From an uncultured Oxalobacteraceae bacterium (GTDB taxonomy: Bacteria; Pseudomonadota; Gammaproteobacteria; Burkholderiales; Burkholderiaceae), in contig CAMLIL010000061.1 of NCBI GenBank assembly GCA_946480015.1, forward strand, positions 1 to 34,109: a stretch of DNA of 34,109 bases. Direction: 5' to 3'. Numbering within the stretch: position 1 is the stretch's first letter; every line of letters begins with the position of its first letter. The notes beneath the pieces are model-generated. The model saw only the letters and a list, made by a program, of their open reading frames with translations. It was not told the DNA's origin and did not search any database. The position numbers were made by a program, and so were the translations under genes. Below, in pieces: positions 8,639 through 17,880 of this stretch.

Positions 8639-9088
8639 TCAGTCCTGTTCGGTTTCGGCCGGCCAGTCGCGAATGTAGGCTTTGAGCATGCGGTTTTCAA
8701 AGCTCTGCGCTTCCAGCACGGCGCGCGCCACGTCGTAGAACGAGATCACGCCCAGCAGCGTCTTGGCGTTCATCACCGGCAGATAGCGCGCGTGCTTTTC
8801 GAGCATCATGCGGCGCACTTCATTGACTTCGGTGTCCGGCGTGACCGTGATCGGATGGTCGTCCATGTACTTGCGCACGGTGCCGGCGCCGATTTCGCCG
8901 CCGTTCTTGTGCAGCACCTTGATCACTTCGCGGAAAGTCAGCATACCCACCAGGTCGCCGAATTCCATCACGACGAGCGAGCCGATATCCTTCTCCGCCA
9001 TGGTATTGACCGCGTCCACCAGCGGGGTGTCGGGCGTGGCCGTGTAGAGAATATTGCCTTTGACTTGAAGGATTTCGGAAACTTTCAT
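8639..9088 (-). CDS. Tandem CBS-domain protein
   Basis: 149 residues forming a CBS pair, one domain at about 1-62 and the second at about 75-130, with little else. Such stand-alone CBS pairs bind adenine nucleotides or related ligands and act as energy or redox sensors on partner proteins in the cytoplasm. The motifs TPDTPLVDAVNTMAEKDIGS and TPDTEVNEVRRMMLEKHARY start the two repeats in parallel fashion. AAGGCGGG precedes the ATG. It is the first gene of a minus-strand run with the PhzF-like gene and aroC. The AT-rich stretch 9089-9251 upstream contains plausible -10 sequences (TATAAA on the minus strand) and must hold divergent promoters. Confidence 0.88.
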   Translation of the reverse strand: MKVSEILQVKGNILYTATPDTPLVDAVNTMAEKDIGSLVVMEFGDLVGMLTFREVIKVLHKNGGEIGAGTVRKYMDDHPITVTPDTEVNEVRRMMLEKHARYLPVMNAKTLLGVISFYDVARAVLEAQSFENRMLKAYIRDWPAETEQD

Positions 9089-9251
9089 GATGCCCGCCTT
9101 TTATCTGGTGAGGTTATAAAGAGGTATTTTTTATAAGCCTTGCTTCGAATGTAGCGTAAGCGTGTAAAAAAATCCAGAGTTGTGATTTATTAAAGCAGCT
9201 CTCCGGTGCGCACCAGGCATCATGCTAGGATGCCGCGAACGGGAGAGCGAG

Positions 9252-10046
9252 ATGATCTTCGACGTACAGGACCGCAGCACCTATGCCGACACCGGCGAAA
9301 AAGCCTTCGACCCGGCCCTGCCGACCTGGGTGTTCATCCACGGCGCGCTGAACGACCATTCCGTATGGGCGCCCCAAATCGGCTCTGTCGCGCAGCATGG
9401 TTTCAACGTGCTGGCGCCGGACCTGCCGGGACATGGCCGCAGCCAGGGCCCGGCACTGGAAACGGTCGAGGCGCTGGCCGAATGGCTGCTGGCCGCGCTC
9501 GACGCGGCCGGGGCCGCCCAGGCCACGCTGATCGGTCACAGCATGGGGTCCCTGATTGCACTGGAAGCCTGTCTGCGGGCTCCACAGCGGGTCAGCGCGC
9601 TGGCGCTGCTGGGGTCAAGCTATCCGATGAAGGTATCGGCAGCCTTGCTCGGCACCGCGCGCGACGACGAGGCGGCCGCCATCGAGATGGTCAGCCAGTG
9701 GTCGCACGCGCCGGCCGCCCAGGCAGCCGGCCTGGCGGAGGCATCCAAACGCCTGATGCAGCGCATGGCGGCGCTCAACCCGCAGCACCTGCTCTACACC
9801 GACCTGAACGCCTGCAACGCCTACGCCAATGGCGAGGCCGCAGCGCGCGCGGTCAGCTGTCCGGCGCTGTTCGTACTCGGATCACAGGACAGGATGACGC
9901 CGCCCAAATCGGCCAGGCTGCTCACCGCGGCCATCGCGCACGCGACGGTGGTGCAGGTCGATGCCGGCCACCAGATGATGGCCGAGCAGCCCGGCGCGGT
10001 ACTGAACGCCCTGCTTCAGCTGGCGAATTGCTCCGCCAGGGTTTGA
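9252..10046 (+). CDS. Alpha/beta-fold hydrolase
   Basis: 264 residues. HGAL (30-33) supplies the oxyanion hole, GHSMGS carries nucleophile Ser97, and the expected acid and base occur in LGSQDRMT and DAGHQMM near the C-terminus, so the catalytic triad is complete. There is no signal peptide, so it is probably a cytoplasmic esterase or related hydrolase of unknown substrate. The ATG at 9252 is preferred over the in-frame ATG at 9222 because GGGAGAG lies just before it. The inverted repeat GGCATC (9216-9221)/GATGCC (9229-9234) sits just upstream. Its 3' end overlaps the convergent YihY-type gene by 31 bases. Confidence 0.88.
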   Translation: MIFDVQDRSTYADTGEKAFDPALPTWVFIHGALNDHSVWAPQIGSVAQHGFNVLAPDLPGHGRSQGPALETVEALAEWLLAALDAAGAAQATLIGHSMGSLIALEACLRAPQRVSALALLGSSYPMKVSAALLGTARDDEAAAIEMVSQWSHAPAAQAAGLAEASKRLMQRMAALNPQHLLYTDLNACNAYANGEAAARAVSCPALFVLGSQDRMTPPKSARLLTAAIAHATVVQVDAGHQMMAEQPGAVLNALLQLANCSARV

Positions 10047-11362
10047 CCGAGGCCCGCTTCGACCGAACTCTCGACCATGCGCGCGAGCGCGCCGGTGTCA
10101 AGCGTGGCAGGGCTGTCGACGTCGATGGACGGCTGCGAGCCGATCCCGCCGAACACGAACAGGCGGTACACATCGGCCACGCGCAGCTTGGAAGGGTTGG
10201 TCAGCAGGACCCAGTTGTCGGCGCTTTCGCGCGCCCGCTTGCCCCATTTGGAGCGCATGGTGACATCGGCCTGCACGCGTCCGACCCAGCCTTCGGCCAG
10301 CATCTTTTCCAGCAGCGTGGTCATCTCGTCGTAGCCGATGCGGGTATGGGCACGGATCAGCGCCGACGATACCAGCGCCGAATCGCTCAGGTGCGCCGCG
10401 CTGTGCAGCACCTTCAGGATCGCCATCGCATCGACAAATTCCCCGCCCGGCACCGGCTGATACCACCAGCGCTCGTACTTAATCACCGGCAGCGCGGCGG
10501 CCAGCAGGGCGCCGACCAGGGTGATCATCCACGACAGGTACAGCCACAGCAGGAACAGCGGCAAGGCCGCCAGCGCGCCGTAGATGATCGAATAGGTCGG
10601 AAACTGGCGCACGAACATGGCGAACAGCCGCTTGGCGACCTCGAAGGCCAGCGCCGCCACCAGCGCGCCCCAGGCCGCGTCGCGCCATTCGACGAAGCGG
10701 TTCGGCACGCCCATGTACAAGAGGGTGTAGGCGCCGGTCGTCAAGGCCACCGACACGCAGGTATAGAACAGCGCGCTGACCACCGGCGCCATGCGCGCCA
10801 GATCGCTGGTGGCCACAAATAGCTGCGACGTGGCGGTCAGCGACAGCCCGAACAGGAGCGGCCCGAGCGTCACCAGTGCCCAGTAAATCGTGATGCGCTG
10901 GACGAGCGGACGCGGCGTGCGCACCTGCCAGATCTGATTGAACGCGCGTTCGATCATGCCCATCATCGCCGCCGAGGTCAGCACCAGCGCCACCGCGCCC
11001 ACCGCCGACAGGCCGGTAGCCTTGCTGGCGAACATGGTCAGATTGTTGATGATGGTGTTGGCGATGGCCTTGGGCATCAGCGATTGCACGAAGTACGCCT
11101 GCAAGGCCGCGCGGAAATTGCTAAATCCGGGAAACGTGGTGAAGATGGCCAGCGCGATCGTCAGCAGCGGCACCAGCGCCAGGGTGGTGGTAAAGGTCAG
11201 GCTGCCGGCCACCTGCGGCAGGCGTTCCTCGACCACGCGGCGGCGCGCAAAACGCACCAGGTCCCGCACCTCCCTCCAGGTCAGTCCGCGGACCATGTCG
11301 ACGCTGACGTTAATCATTTGACCGGTGGAACGAGAGAGGGAATGGACGGTTTTGGAGAGCAT
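10016..11362 (-). CDS. YihY/UPF0761-family inner membrane protein
   Basis: A polytopic membrane protein of the YihY (formerly 'ribonuclease BN') family, about 448 residues from the ATG at 11362. The family's conserved opening EERLPQVAGSLTFTTTLALV leads into the first of about six membrane segments, ending near FLLWLYLSWMITLVGALLAA. A soluble C-terminal tail of about 150 residues follows, containing a winged-helix-like stretch (RAHTRIGYDEMTTLLEKMLA). The function is not established; the old RNase assignment was withdrawn. Starts at 11440, 11317 and 11296 are also in frame and none has a clear ribosome binding site; 11440 would overlap the divergent WrbA-like gene. The 3' end overlaps the hydrolase gene tail to tail. 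Confidence 0.88.
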   Translation of the reverse strand: MLSKTVHSLSRSTGQMINVSVDMVRGLTWREVRDLVRFARRRVVEERLPQVAGSLTFTTTLALVPLLTIALAIFTTFPGFSNFRAALQAYFVQSLMPKAIANTIINNLTMFASKATGLSAVGAVALVLTSAAMMGMIERAFNQIWQVRTPRPLVQRITIYWALVTLGPLLFGLSLTATSQLFVATSDLARMAPVVSALFYTCVSVALTTGAYTLLYMGVPNRFVEWRDAAWGALVAALAFEVAKRLFAMFVRQFPTYSIIYGALAALPLFLLWLYLSWMITLVGALLAAALPVIKYERWWYQPVPGGEFVDAMAILKVLHSAAHLSDSALVSSALIRAHTRIGYDEMTTLLEKMLAEGWVGRVQADVTMRSKWGKRARESADNWVLLTNPSKLRVADVYRLFVFGGIGSQPSIDVDSPATLDTGALARMVESSVEAGLGQTLAEQFAS

Positions 11363-11387
11363 GTAATCGATAAAAACGGCGTTGTGA

Positions 11388-12037
<650 letters not shown>

Positions 12038-12038
<1 letters not shown>

Positions 12039-12442
12039 TGCAGGCGCCACGCACCTTCCATATCGCCGCCATCATCAGCCTGGTGTTCCTGATCGCCTGG
12101 CTGGTGGCCTGGGAAACCCTGGTCGCGCCGCTCAAGCCGGGCGGCTCGCTGCTGGTGCTCAAGGCGGTCCCGCTGCTGATCCCCCTGGGCGGCGTCATCA
12201 AGCGCGACATCTACACCCTGCAATGGTCGTCGATGGTGATCCTGCTGTACTTTACCGAAGGCGTGGTGCGCGCCTGGAGCGACATGGTGCAGGCGTCGCG
12301 CATGATGGCCATCGGCGAAGTCGTGCTGGTGTGCGTGTACTTCGCCAGCGCCCTGCTGTATCTGCGCCCCTACAAGCGCGAAGCCAAGCGCATCGCCAAG
12401 GAACTGCTCGACAAGGTCAATTCCACCCGCCAGGAACGCTAG
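12038..12442 (+). CDS. DUF2069 membrane protein
   Basis: 134 residues with about four membrane helices, starting with IAAIISLVFLIAWLVAWETL and continuing through LVLKAVPLLIPLGGVIKRDI and YTLQWSSMVILLYFTEGVVR, the pattern of DUF2069 proteins. These are small inner-membrane proteins of unknown function that in betaproteobacteria commonly sit beside a wrbA-like gene, as here. A basic cytoplasmic tail (KREAKRIAKELLDK) ends the protein. It is coupled to the gene before it by a one-base overlap, and the next gene starts four bases after its stop. Confidence 0.85.
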
Positions 12443-12446
12443 GGCC

Positions 12447-13856
12447 ATGAGCGCCGAGTTCATTGGACGCTGCCGCGCCATCATCGGACCGGACTACGTG
12501 CTGACGGCTGCGGCCGATACCGCGCCCTTTCTCACCGACTGGCGCGGACGCTTCACCGGCCAGGCCCTGGCCGTGCTGCGGCCCGGCAGCGTGGACGAAG
12601 TCGCGCAGCTGGTCAAAGCCTGCGCCGGACACCGCGTTCCCCTGGTCCCGCAAGGCGGACGCACCGGGCTGGTACTGGGCAGCGTGCCCGACGCCAGCGG
12701 CACCAGCGTGGTGCTGTCGCTGGCGCGCCTGGACCGGGTGCGCGCGCTCGATCCGGTCAACCGCACCATCACCGCCGATGCCGGCTGCATCCTGCAAACC
12801 ATCCAGGAAGCCGCCGCCGCCGAGGACTGCCTGTTCCCGCTTTCCCTCGCCGCCGAGGGCAGCTGCAGCATCGGCGGCAATCTGTCCACCAATGCCGGCG
12901 GCACCAGCGTGCTGCGCTACGGGAACGCGCGCGAACTGTGCCTGGGCCTGGAAGTGGTCACGCCCCAAGGCGAGATCTTGGACGGCCTGCGCGCGCTTCG
13001 CAAGGACAATACCGGCTACGACCTGCGCGACCTGTTCATCGGCGCCGAAGGCACGCTCGGCGTGATCACCGGCGCGGTGCTCAAGCTGTACCCGCAGCCG
13101 AAGGCCTCGATCACGGCGCTGGTGGCGCTCGGCTCGCCCGCCGCCGCGCTGCAGCTGCTCAACCTGGCGCAAGACCTGTGCGGCCCCAGCCTGACCGGCT
13201 TCGAACTGATGTCCGATGTCTGCCTGCGGCTGGTTGCCAAGCACTTCCCGGCGCTGCCGCAGCCGTTCATGACCCGCCATGCCCAATACGTGCTGATGGA
13301 AGTGTCGAGCAGCGAATCGGAAGCGCACGCGGTCGGCCTGCTGGAACAGGCGATCGGCGCGGCCATCGCGGGCGGCATCGCCGACGACGCCGCCGTCGCC
13401 ACCTCGATCGCGCAATCGCGCGGCCTGTGGCAGGTACGCGAGCACATTCCGCTGGCGCAGGCCGCCGACGGCAAGAACATCAAGCACGACATCTCGCTGC
13501 CGGTGTCGCGCATCGCCGACTTCATCGAACGCACCGAAGCGCGCCTGATGGCGGCCTTCCCGCACAGCCAGCTGGTCTGCTTCGGCCACCTCGGCGACGG
13601 CAACCTGCACTTCAATGTCGCGCCGGCCGACGGCCATTCGCACGCCGAGTTCCTGCACAACCAGCCCGCCATCAACCGCATCGTGCACGACTGCGTGGCC
13701 GCCAACGAAGGCTCGATTTCGGCCGAACACGGCATTGGCGCACTCAAACGTGACGAGCTCATCCGATACAAATCGCCGGTCGAACTGAACATGATGCGTG
13801 CCATCAAAGCCGCACTGGACCCGCTGGGCATTATGAACCCTGGCAAAATCCTGTGA
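12447..13856 (+). CDS. FAD-linked 2-hydroxyacid oxidoreductase (GlcD/D2HGDH-like)
   Basis: 469 residues. An FAD-binding PCMH domain (about 35-215) contains VPLVPQGGRTGLVLGS and CSIGGNLSTNAGGTSVLRYG. The FAD-oxidase C-terminal domain (about 215-468) carries the metal-binding CFGHLGDGNLHFNV and SAEHGIGALKRDEL, ending in LDPLGIMNPGKIL. These mark the family of D-lactate, glycolate (GlcD) and D-2-hydroxyglutarate dehydrogenases, which oxidise a D-2-hydroxyacid and pass electrons to the chain or an acceptor. The substrate cannot be fixed from sequence alone. No GlcE or GlcF subunit is adjacent, which argues for a single-subunit D-2-hydroxyacid dehydrogenase rather than glycolate oxidase. Confidence 0.9.
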   Translation: MSAEFIGRCRAIIGPDYVLTAAADTAPFLTDWRGRFTGQALAVLRPGSVDEVAQLVKACAGHRVPLVPQGGRTGLVLGSVPDASGTSVVLSLARLDRVRALDPVNRTITADAGCILQTIQEAAAAEDCLFPLSLAAEGSCSIGGNLSTNAGGTSVLRYGNARELCLGLEVVTPQGEILDGLRALRKDNTGYDLRDLFIGAEGTLGVITGAVLKLYPQPKASITALVALGSPAAALQLLNLAQDLCGPSLTGFELMSDVCLRLVAKHFPALPQPFMTRHAQYVLMEVSSSESEAHAVGLLEQAIGAAIAGGIADDAAVATSIAQSRGLWQVREHIPLAQAADGKNIKHDISLPVSRIADFIERTEARLMAAFPHSQLVCFGHLGDGNLHFNVAPADGHSHAEFLHNQPAINRIVHDCVAANEGSISAEHGIGALKRDELIRYKSPVELNMMRAIKAALDPLGIMNPGKIL

Positions 13857-13871
13857 CCCATGGAGGCGTTC

Positions 13872-14291
13872 ATGTTCCCTGTGCTGGTGCTGTTGCTGCT
13901 GTCCTCTCCCGCGTTCGCTCAAGCGGTGTATAAATGCACGGTCGACGGCAAGGTCGCGTACGGCGACATGCCTTGCAGCGGCGGGGCGTCGATCGAACTG
14001 GCGGTGCCGGCCGCGCCGGAACCCGACCCCAACTCCGGACGCGAACTGCGCCTGCTCACCACCCTGCAAGCGCAGCGCAGCACGCGCGAGGCTGCCGAGG
14101 CGGTCGAGGCGCGCGCGCACGCCAGAGCCCATCGCGCGGCCGCCGCCCGCGACCGGCGCTGCGCCACCCGGCGGCTGCACCAGCGCTGGATGGACGAAGA
14201 CCTCTCCAAAGCGGCCGGCAAACGCCGCGAGTCGCTCAGCACCAAAGCCCATCGGCACCGGCAGCAAATGGCGCTCGAATGTCCGGGCTAA
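13872..14291 (+). CDS. Secreted DUF4124-domain protein
   Basis: 139 residues from the ATG at 13872, chosen over 13860 because GGAGG (13862-13866) is correctly placed for it. A short signal peptide (LVLLLLSSPAFA) is followed by a DUF4124 domain with paired cysteines in VYKCTVDGKVAYGDMPC, which probably form a disulfide in the periplasm. The rest is an Ala/Arg/His-rich, probably helical region. The function of DUF4124 is unknown. Its last 13 bases overlap the start of the permease gene. Confidence 0.8.
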   Translation: MFPVLVLLLLSSPAFAQAVYKCTVDGKVAYGDMPCSGGASIELAVPAAPEPDPNSGRELRLLTTLQAQRSTREAAEAVEARAHARAHRAAAARDRRCATRRLHQRWMDEDLSKAAGKRRESLSTKAHRHRQQMALECPG

Positions 14292-16804
14292 GGCTGCTGT
14301 CGCGCTGGCTGCTGCTGGGCGAGTGGCGCGCCCATCCGGTGCGGGCGCTGCTGGCCATCGTCGCCATCGCCGTCGGCGTGTCCATGGGCTTTGCCATCCA
14401 CCTGATCAACGCCGCCGCGTTCAACGAATTCACCGCCGCCGTCAAGAGCATCGCCGGCCAGGCCGACATTCAGGTCGCCGGGCGCGAAGCCTATTTCGAT
14501 GAAAGCATCTACCCGCGACTGGCGCAACGCGAGGGCGTGGCGGTCGCCTCGCCGATACTGGAACTGAACGCCGGGGTACCGAAGCGGCACGCCCCGCTCA
14601 AGATCATCGGCATCGACGCGCTGCGGGCGGCCTACGTGTCGCCCGGCCTGCTGGGCGCGAGCGCAAACGCCACCGACCTGCTGGCCGATGACGCGCTGTT
14701 CCTGTCGCCGGCCGCCCAAACCTGGCTCAAGCTGCAGCCCGGCGCGCGCGCCACGCTGCGCGCCGGCACCGCCGACATCAGCCTGCGCGTGGCCGGCGGC
14801 ATGCCACAGGCCCGTGCCGGCCAGCGGATCGGGGTGATGGACATCGGCGCGGCGCAATGGCGCTTCCGGCTGACCGGCAAGCTCTCGCGCATCGACCTCA
14901 AGCTGCGCAGCGGCGTGGACCGCAATCGTTTCGAGGGCGAACTGAGGCGCGAACTCGAGCGCGATTTCCCCGGCCGCTTCCTGGTCGGCCAGCCCAACGA
15001 CGACGACCAGGAAAGCCGCAACAACAACATGAGCCGCGCCTACCGGGTCAACCTGACGGTGCTGGCGCTGGTCGCGCTGTTCACCGGCGCCTTCCTGGTG
15101 TTTTCCACCCAGGCGCTGTCGGTGATGCGGCGGCGCAGCCAGTTCGCCCTGATGCGCGTGCTCGGCGTCGAACGGCGCCAGCTGCTGCGCCAGGTGCTGC
15201 TGGAGGGCGGCCTGCTCGGCACCATCGGCGCGGCGCTCGGCATCGCCGGCGGTTACGTCCTGGCCGCCGCCGCGCTGCGCCTGTTTGGGGGCGACCTGGG
15301 CGCCGGCTACTTCTCCGGCGTGAAGCCCAGCGTGCAGTTCGCGCCGGTGGCCGCGCTGGTGTTCTTTGCGCTCGGCCTGGGCGTGGCGCTGCTGGGCTGC
15401 CTCGCGCCCGCGCTCGAAGCGGCGCGCGCAGCCCCGGCGGTCGCGCTCAAGGCGGGCAATGACGAAGTCGCCCTCGCGCGGCTGGCGCGGGTGTGGCCAT
15501 CGGTGCTGTGCATGGCCCTGGCCGCCGCGCTGACGTGGGCGCCGCCCATCTTTGAGCTGCCGATGTTCGGCTACCTCGCCATCGGCCTGCTGCTGGTCGG
15601 CGGCATCGGCCTGATGCCGCGCCTTGCCGCCGGCCTGTTCGGCCTGCTCAACCGCTTCGCCCCGCTGCGTCCGGTGCCGGCGCTGACCCTGGCGCGCCTG
15701 GCCAATGCGTCCGGCCAGGCCGCCATCGCGCTGGGCGGCGTGCTGTCGAGCTTCAGCCTGATGGTGGCGATGGCGATCATGGTGTCGAGTTTTCGCGTGT
15801 CGCTGGACGACTGGCTGGTGCGGCTGCTGCCGGCCGACCTGTACGTGCGCGTGGCCGGCAGTACCGGCGGCATCAACCCCGCCGAGCAAACCGCGCTGAT
15901 GGCGCTGCCCGGTGTCGCGCAGGTCAACTTTCTGCGTTCGCGCCCGGTCGCGCTCGACCCGGCGCGCCCGCCTGTCGCCCTGCTGGCCAGGCCGATCGAC
16001 CTGGCCGACCCTGGCCGGGTGATTCCGCTGATCGGCAATCCGGCCCCGCTGCCGCCAGGCGCGCTGCCGGTGTGGGTATCGGAAGCCATGATCGACCTGT
16101 ACCGCGCCAGGGTGGGCGGCACGCTCGACATTCCCCTGGGCGGACGGGTGCACCGCTTCTTCGTGGCCGGTGCGTGGCGCGACTACTCCAACCAGTCCGG
16201 CTCGATCCAGGTGCGCCTGGCCGATTACCGCGCGCTCTCGGGCGACCAGCAGATCAACGATGCCGCCCTGTGGGCCGCCAGGGACGTGCCGGTGGAGCGC
16301 ATCGAAGCGGCCATCCGCGCCCTTCCCTTCGCCGCCGCGCTGGAATTTTCCCGTCCGGGCGACATCCGCGCCATGAGCATGACCATCTTCGACCGCAGCT
16401 TTGCCGTCACCTATCTGCTGGAAGCCATTGCGATCGCCATCGGCCTGTCCGGCGTGGCCGCCACCTTTTCGGCGCAGACGCTGGCGCGTGCGCGCGAATT
16501 CGGCATGCTGCGCCACGTCGGGGTCAGCAAGGGGCAGATCCTGCGCATTCTCGCGCTCGAAGGCGGCGCCCTCACCGGCCTTGGCGTGGCGTGCGGCTTC
16601 GTCCTTGGCCTGGTCATCAGCCTGATCCTGGTGTTTGTCGTCAATCCGCAATCGTTCCACTGGTCGATGCAGCTGCACCTGCCGTGGCAACTGCTGGCCG
16701 GCGTGGCCGGCGTGCTGCTGGGCGCGTCCATCCTCACCGCGCTGGTGTCGGGGCGCTATGCGCTGTCCGCCGGTCCGATCCGCGCCGTCAGGGAGGACTG
16801 GTGA
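14279..16804 (+). CDS. FtsX-type ABC transporter permease (AttF/AttG-like)
   Basis: 841 residues with an N-terminal membrane segment (LLAIVAIAVGVSMGFAIHLI), a large periplasmic MacB-like region, a first FtsX block of helices (about 255-420, including LVALFTGAFLVFSTQALSVM), a middle pair of helices, a second periplasmic region and a second FtsX block at the C-terminus (VTYLLEAIAIAIGLSGVAAT onward). This two-block layout is that of the YbbP/AttFG-type permeases that work with a LolD-like ATPase and do not transport in the classical sense. The frame is open far upstream (to 13934), but that part is out-of-frame DUF4124 sequence. No stand-alone ATPase gene is adjacent. Its stop overlaps the next start (TGATG). 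Confidence 0.87.
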   Translation: MSGLRLLSRWLLLGEWRAHPVRALLAIVAIAVGVSMGFAIHLINAAAFNEFTAAVKSIAGQADIQVAGREAYFDESIYPRLAQREGVAVASPILELNAGVPKRHAPLKIIGIDALRAAYVSPGLLGASANATDLLADDALFLSPAAQTWLKLQPGARATLRAGTADISLRVAGGMPQARAGQRIGVMDIGAAQWRFRLTGKLSRIDLKLRSGVDRNRFEGELRRELERDFPGRFLVGQPNDDDQESRNNNMSRAYRVNLTVLALVALFTGAFLVFSTQALSVMRRRSQFALMRVLGVERRQLLRQVLLEGGLLGTIGAALGIAGGYVLAAAALRLFGGDLGAGYFSGVKPSVQFAPVAALVFFALGLGVALLGCLAPALEAARAAPAVALKAGNDEVALARLARVWPSVLCMALAAALTWAPPIFELPMFGYLAIGLLLVGGIGLMPRLAAGLFGLLNRFAPLRPVPALTLARLANASGQAAIALGGVLSSFSLMVAMAIMVSSFRVSLDDWLVRLLPADLYVRVAGSTGGINPAEQTALMALPGVAQVNFLRSRPVALDPARPPVALLARPIDLADPGRVIPLIGNPAPLPPGALPVWVSEAMIDLYRARVGGTLDIPLGGRVHRFFVAGAWRDYSNQSGSIQVRLADYRALSGDQQINDAALWAARDVPVERIEAAIRALPFAAALEFSRPGDIRAMSMTIFDRSFAVTYLLEAIAIAIGLSGVAATFSAQTLARAREFGMLRHVGVSKGQILRILALEGGALTGLGVACGFVLGLVISLILVFVVNPQSFHWSMQLHLPWQLLAGVAGVLLGASILTALVSGRYALSAGPIRAVREDW

Positions 16805-17856
16805 TGCGCTGCCTGCTCGCCGTGCTGCTCCTGTTCGCCCGGCTGGCGTGCGCGGCGCCGCCGGAGTTCGCCCAGGTCGACAGCGCCCGCCGGCTGGCGT
16901 TCCCGCGCGACTTCGGCGCCCACCCCGAATACCGCACCGAATGGTGGTATGTCACGGGCTGGCTGCAAACGGCCGATGGCAAGCCGCTCGGCTTCCAGGT
17001 CACGTTCTTCCGCAGCGCCACCGGGCATGACCGCGCCAACCCGAGCGCCTTCGCGCCGCGCCAGCTGATCATCGGCCACGCGGCGCTGTCCGATCCCGCG
17101 CGCGGCAAGCTGGCGCACGACCAGCGCAGCGCGCGCGAAGGCTTCGGCCTGGCGTTCGCAGGCAGCGCCACCACCGACATCAAGCTGGACGACTGGCGCA
17201 TGCGGCGCATGGACGACGGCAGCTACCGCGTCTCGATCAGGTCGCCGCAGGCGGCCATGGAACTGACCCTGACCCCGACCCAGCCGGTGCTGGCGCAAGG
17301 CCAGGCAGGCTACTCGCGCAAGGGAGCGGACCCGGCGCACGCCAGCTACTACTACAGCGAACCGCACCTGAAAGTGAACGGAACCACGGCTGCCGGAACG
17401 GTCGAGGGCAGCGCCTGGCTCGATCACGAATGGTCCAGCCAGGCCCTCGACCCGGCCGCCAGCGGGTGGGACTGGGTCGGCGCCAACCTGAATGACGGCG
17501 CGGCCCTGATGGCTTTTCAAATCCGAAGCAGGCAAGGTGGTAAACTATGGGCCCATGCCACGCTGCGCGACGCCAGCGGCAAGGTGACGCAGTACGCGCC
17601 GGATGAGGTCAGCTTTTCCCCGCGAACGCGCTGGAAATCGCCGCGCACCGGTGCCGAGTATCCGGTGGCGACCGAGCTTGCCACCGGGAGCACGCGCTGG
17701 GGCGTCACGCCGCTGCAGCCGGACCAGGAACTCGACTCGCGCCGCTCGACCGGCGCGGTGTACTGGGAAGGCGCGGTGACCCTGACGCGCGATGGCGCGC
17801 CGGCCGGGCGCGGGTACCTGGAAATGACCGGCTACGCCCAGGCGATGAAACTTTAA
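16804..17856 (+). CDS. AttH/CrtC-like lipocalin-fold protein, secreted
   Basis: 350 residues with a signal peptide (CLLAVLLLFARLACA, cleavage near Ala-Ala) and the features of the AttH/carotenoid 1,2-hydratase-like double-lipocalin family: EYRTEWWYVTGWL, SYYYSEPHLKVNG and WLDHEWSSQAL. These are usually annotated as predicted secreted hydrolases and are commonly encoded after an FtsX-type permease, as here. The enzymatic activity is unproven and carotenoid hydration is unlikely without crt genes. A GTG at 16801, one codon upstream, is an alternative start. The stop lies 24 bases before the ABC exporter gene. Confidence 0.87.
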   Translation: MRCLLAVLLLFARLACAAPPEFAQVDSARRLAFPRDFGAHPEYRTEWWYVTGWLQTADGKPLGFQVTFFRSATGHDRANPSAFAPRQLIIGHAALSDPARGKLAHDQRSAREGFGLAFAGSATTDIKLDDWRMRRMDDGSYRVSIRSPQAAMELTLTPTQPVLAQGQAGYSRKGADPAHASYYYSEPHLKVNGTTAAGTVEGSAWLDHEWSSQALDPAASGWDWVGANLNDGAALMAFQIRSRQGGKLWAHATLRDASGKVTQYAPDEVSFSPRTRWKSPRTGAEYPVATELATGSTRWGVTPLQPDQELDSRRSTGAVYWEGAVTLTRDGAPAGRGYLEMTGYAQAMKL

Positions 17857-17880
17857 CGAAAGAAGTGAAGTACCAACACG

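Noticed and set aside
13934..14278. Upstream extension of the permease frame by 115 codons.
   Set aside because: It is the DUF4124 gene read out of frame (Arg/Pro/Ala-rich); the permease-like sequence starts at the ATG at 14279.
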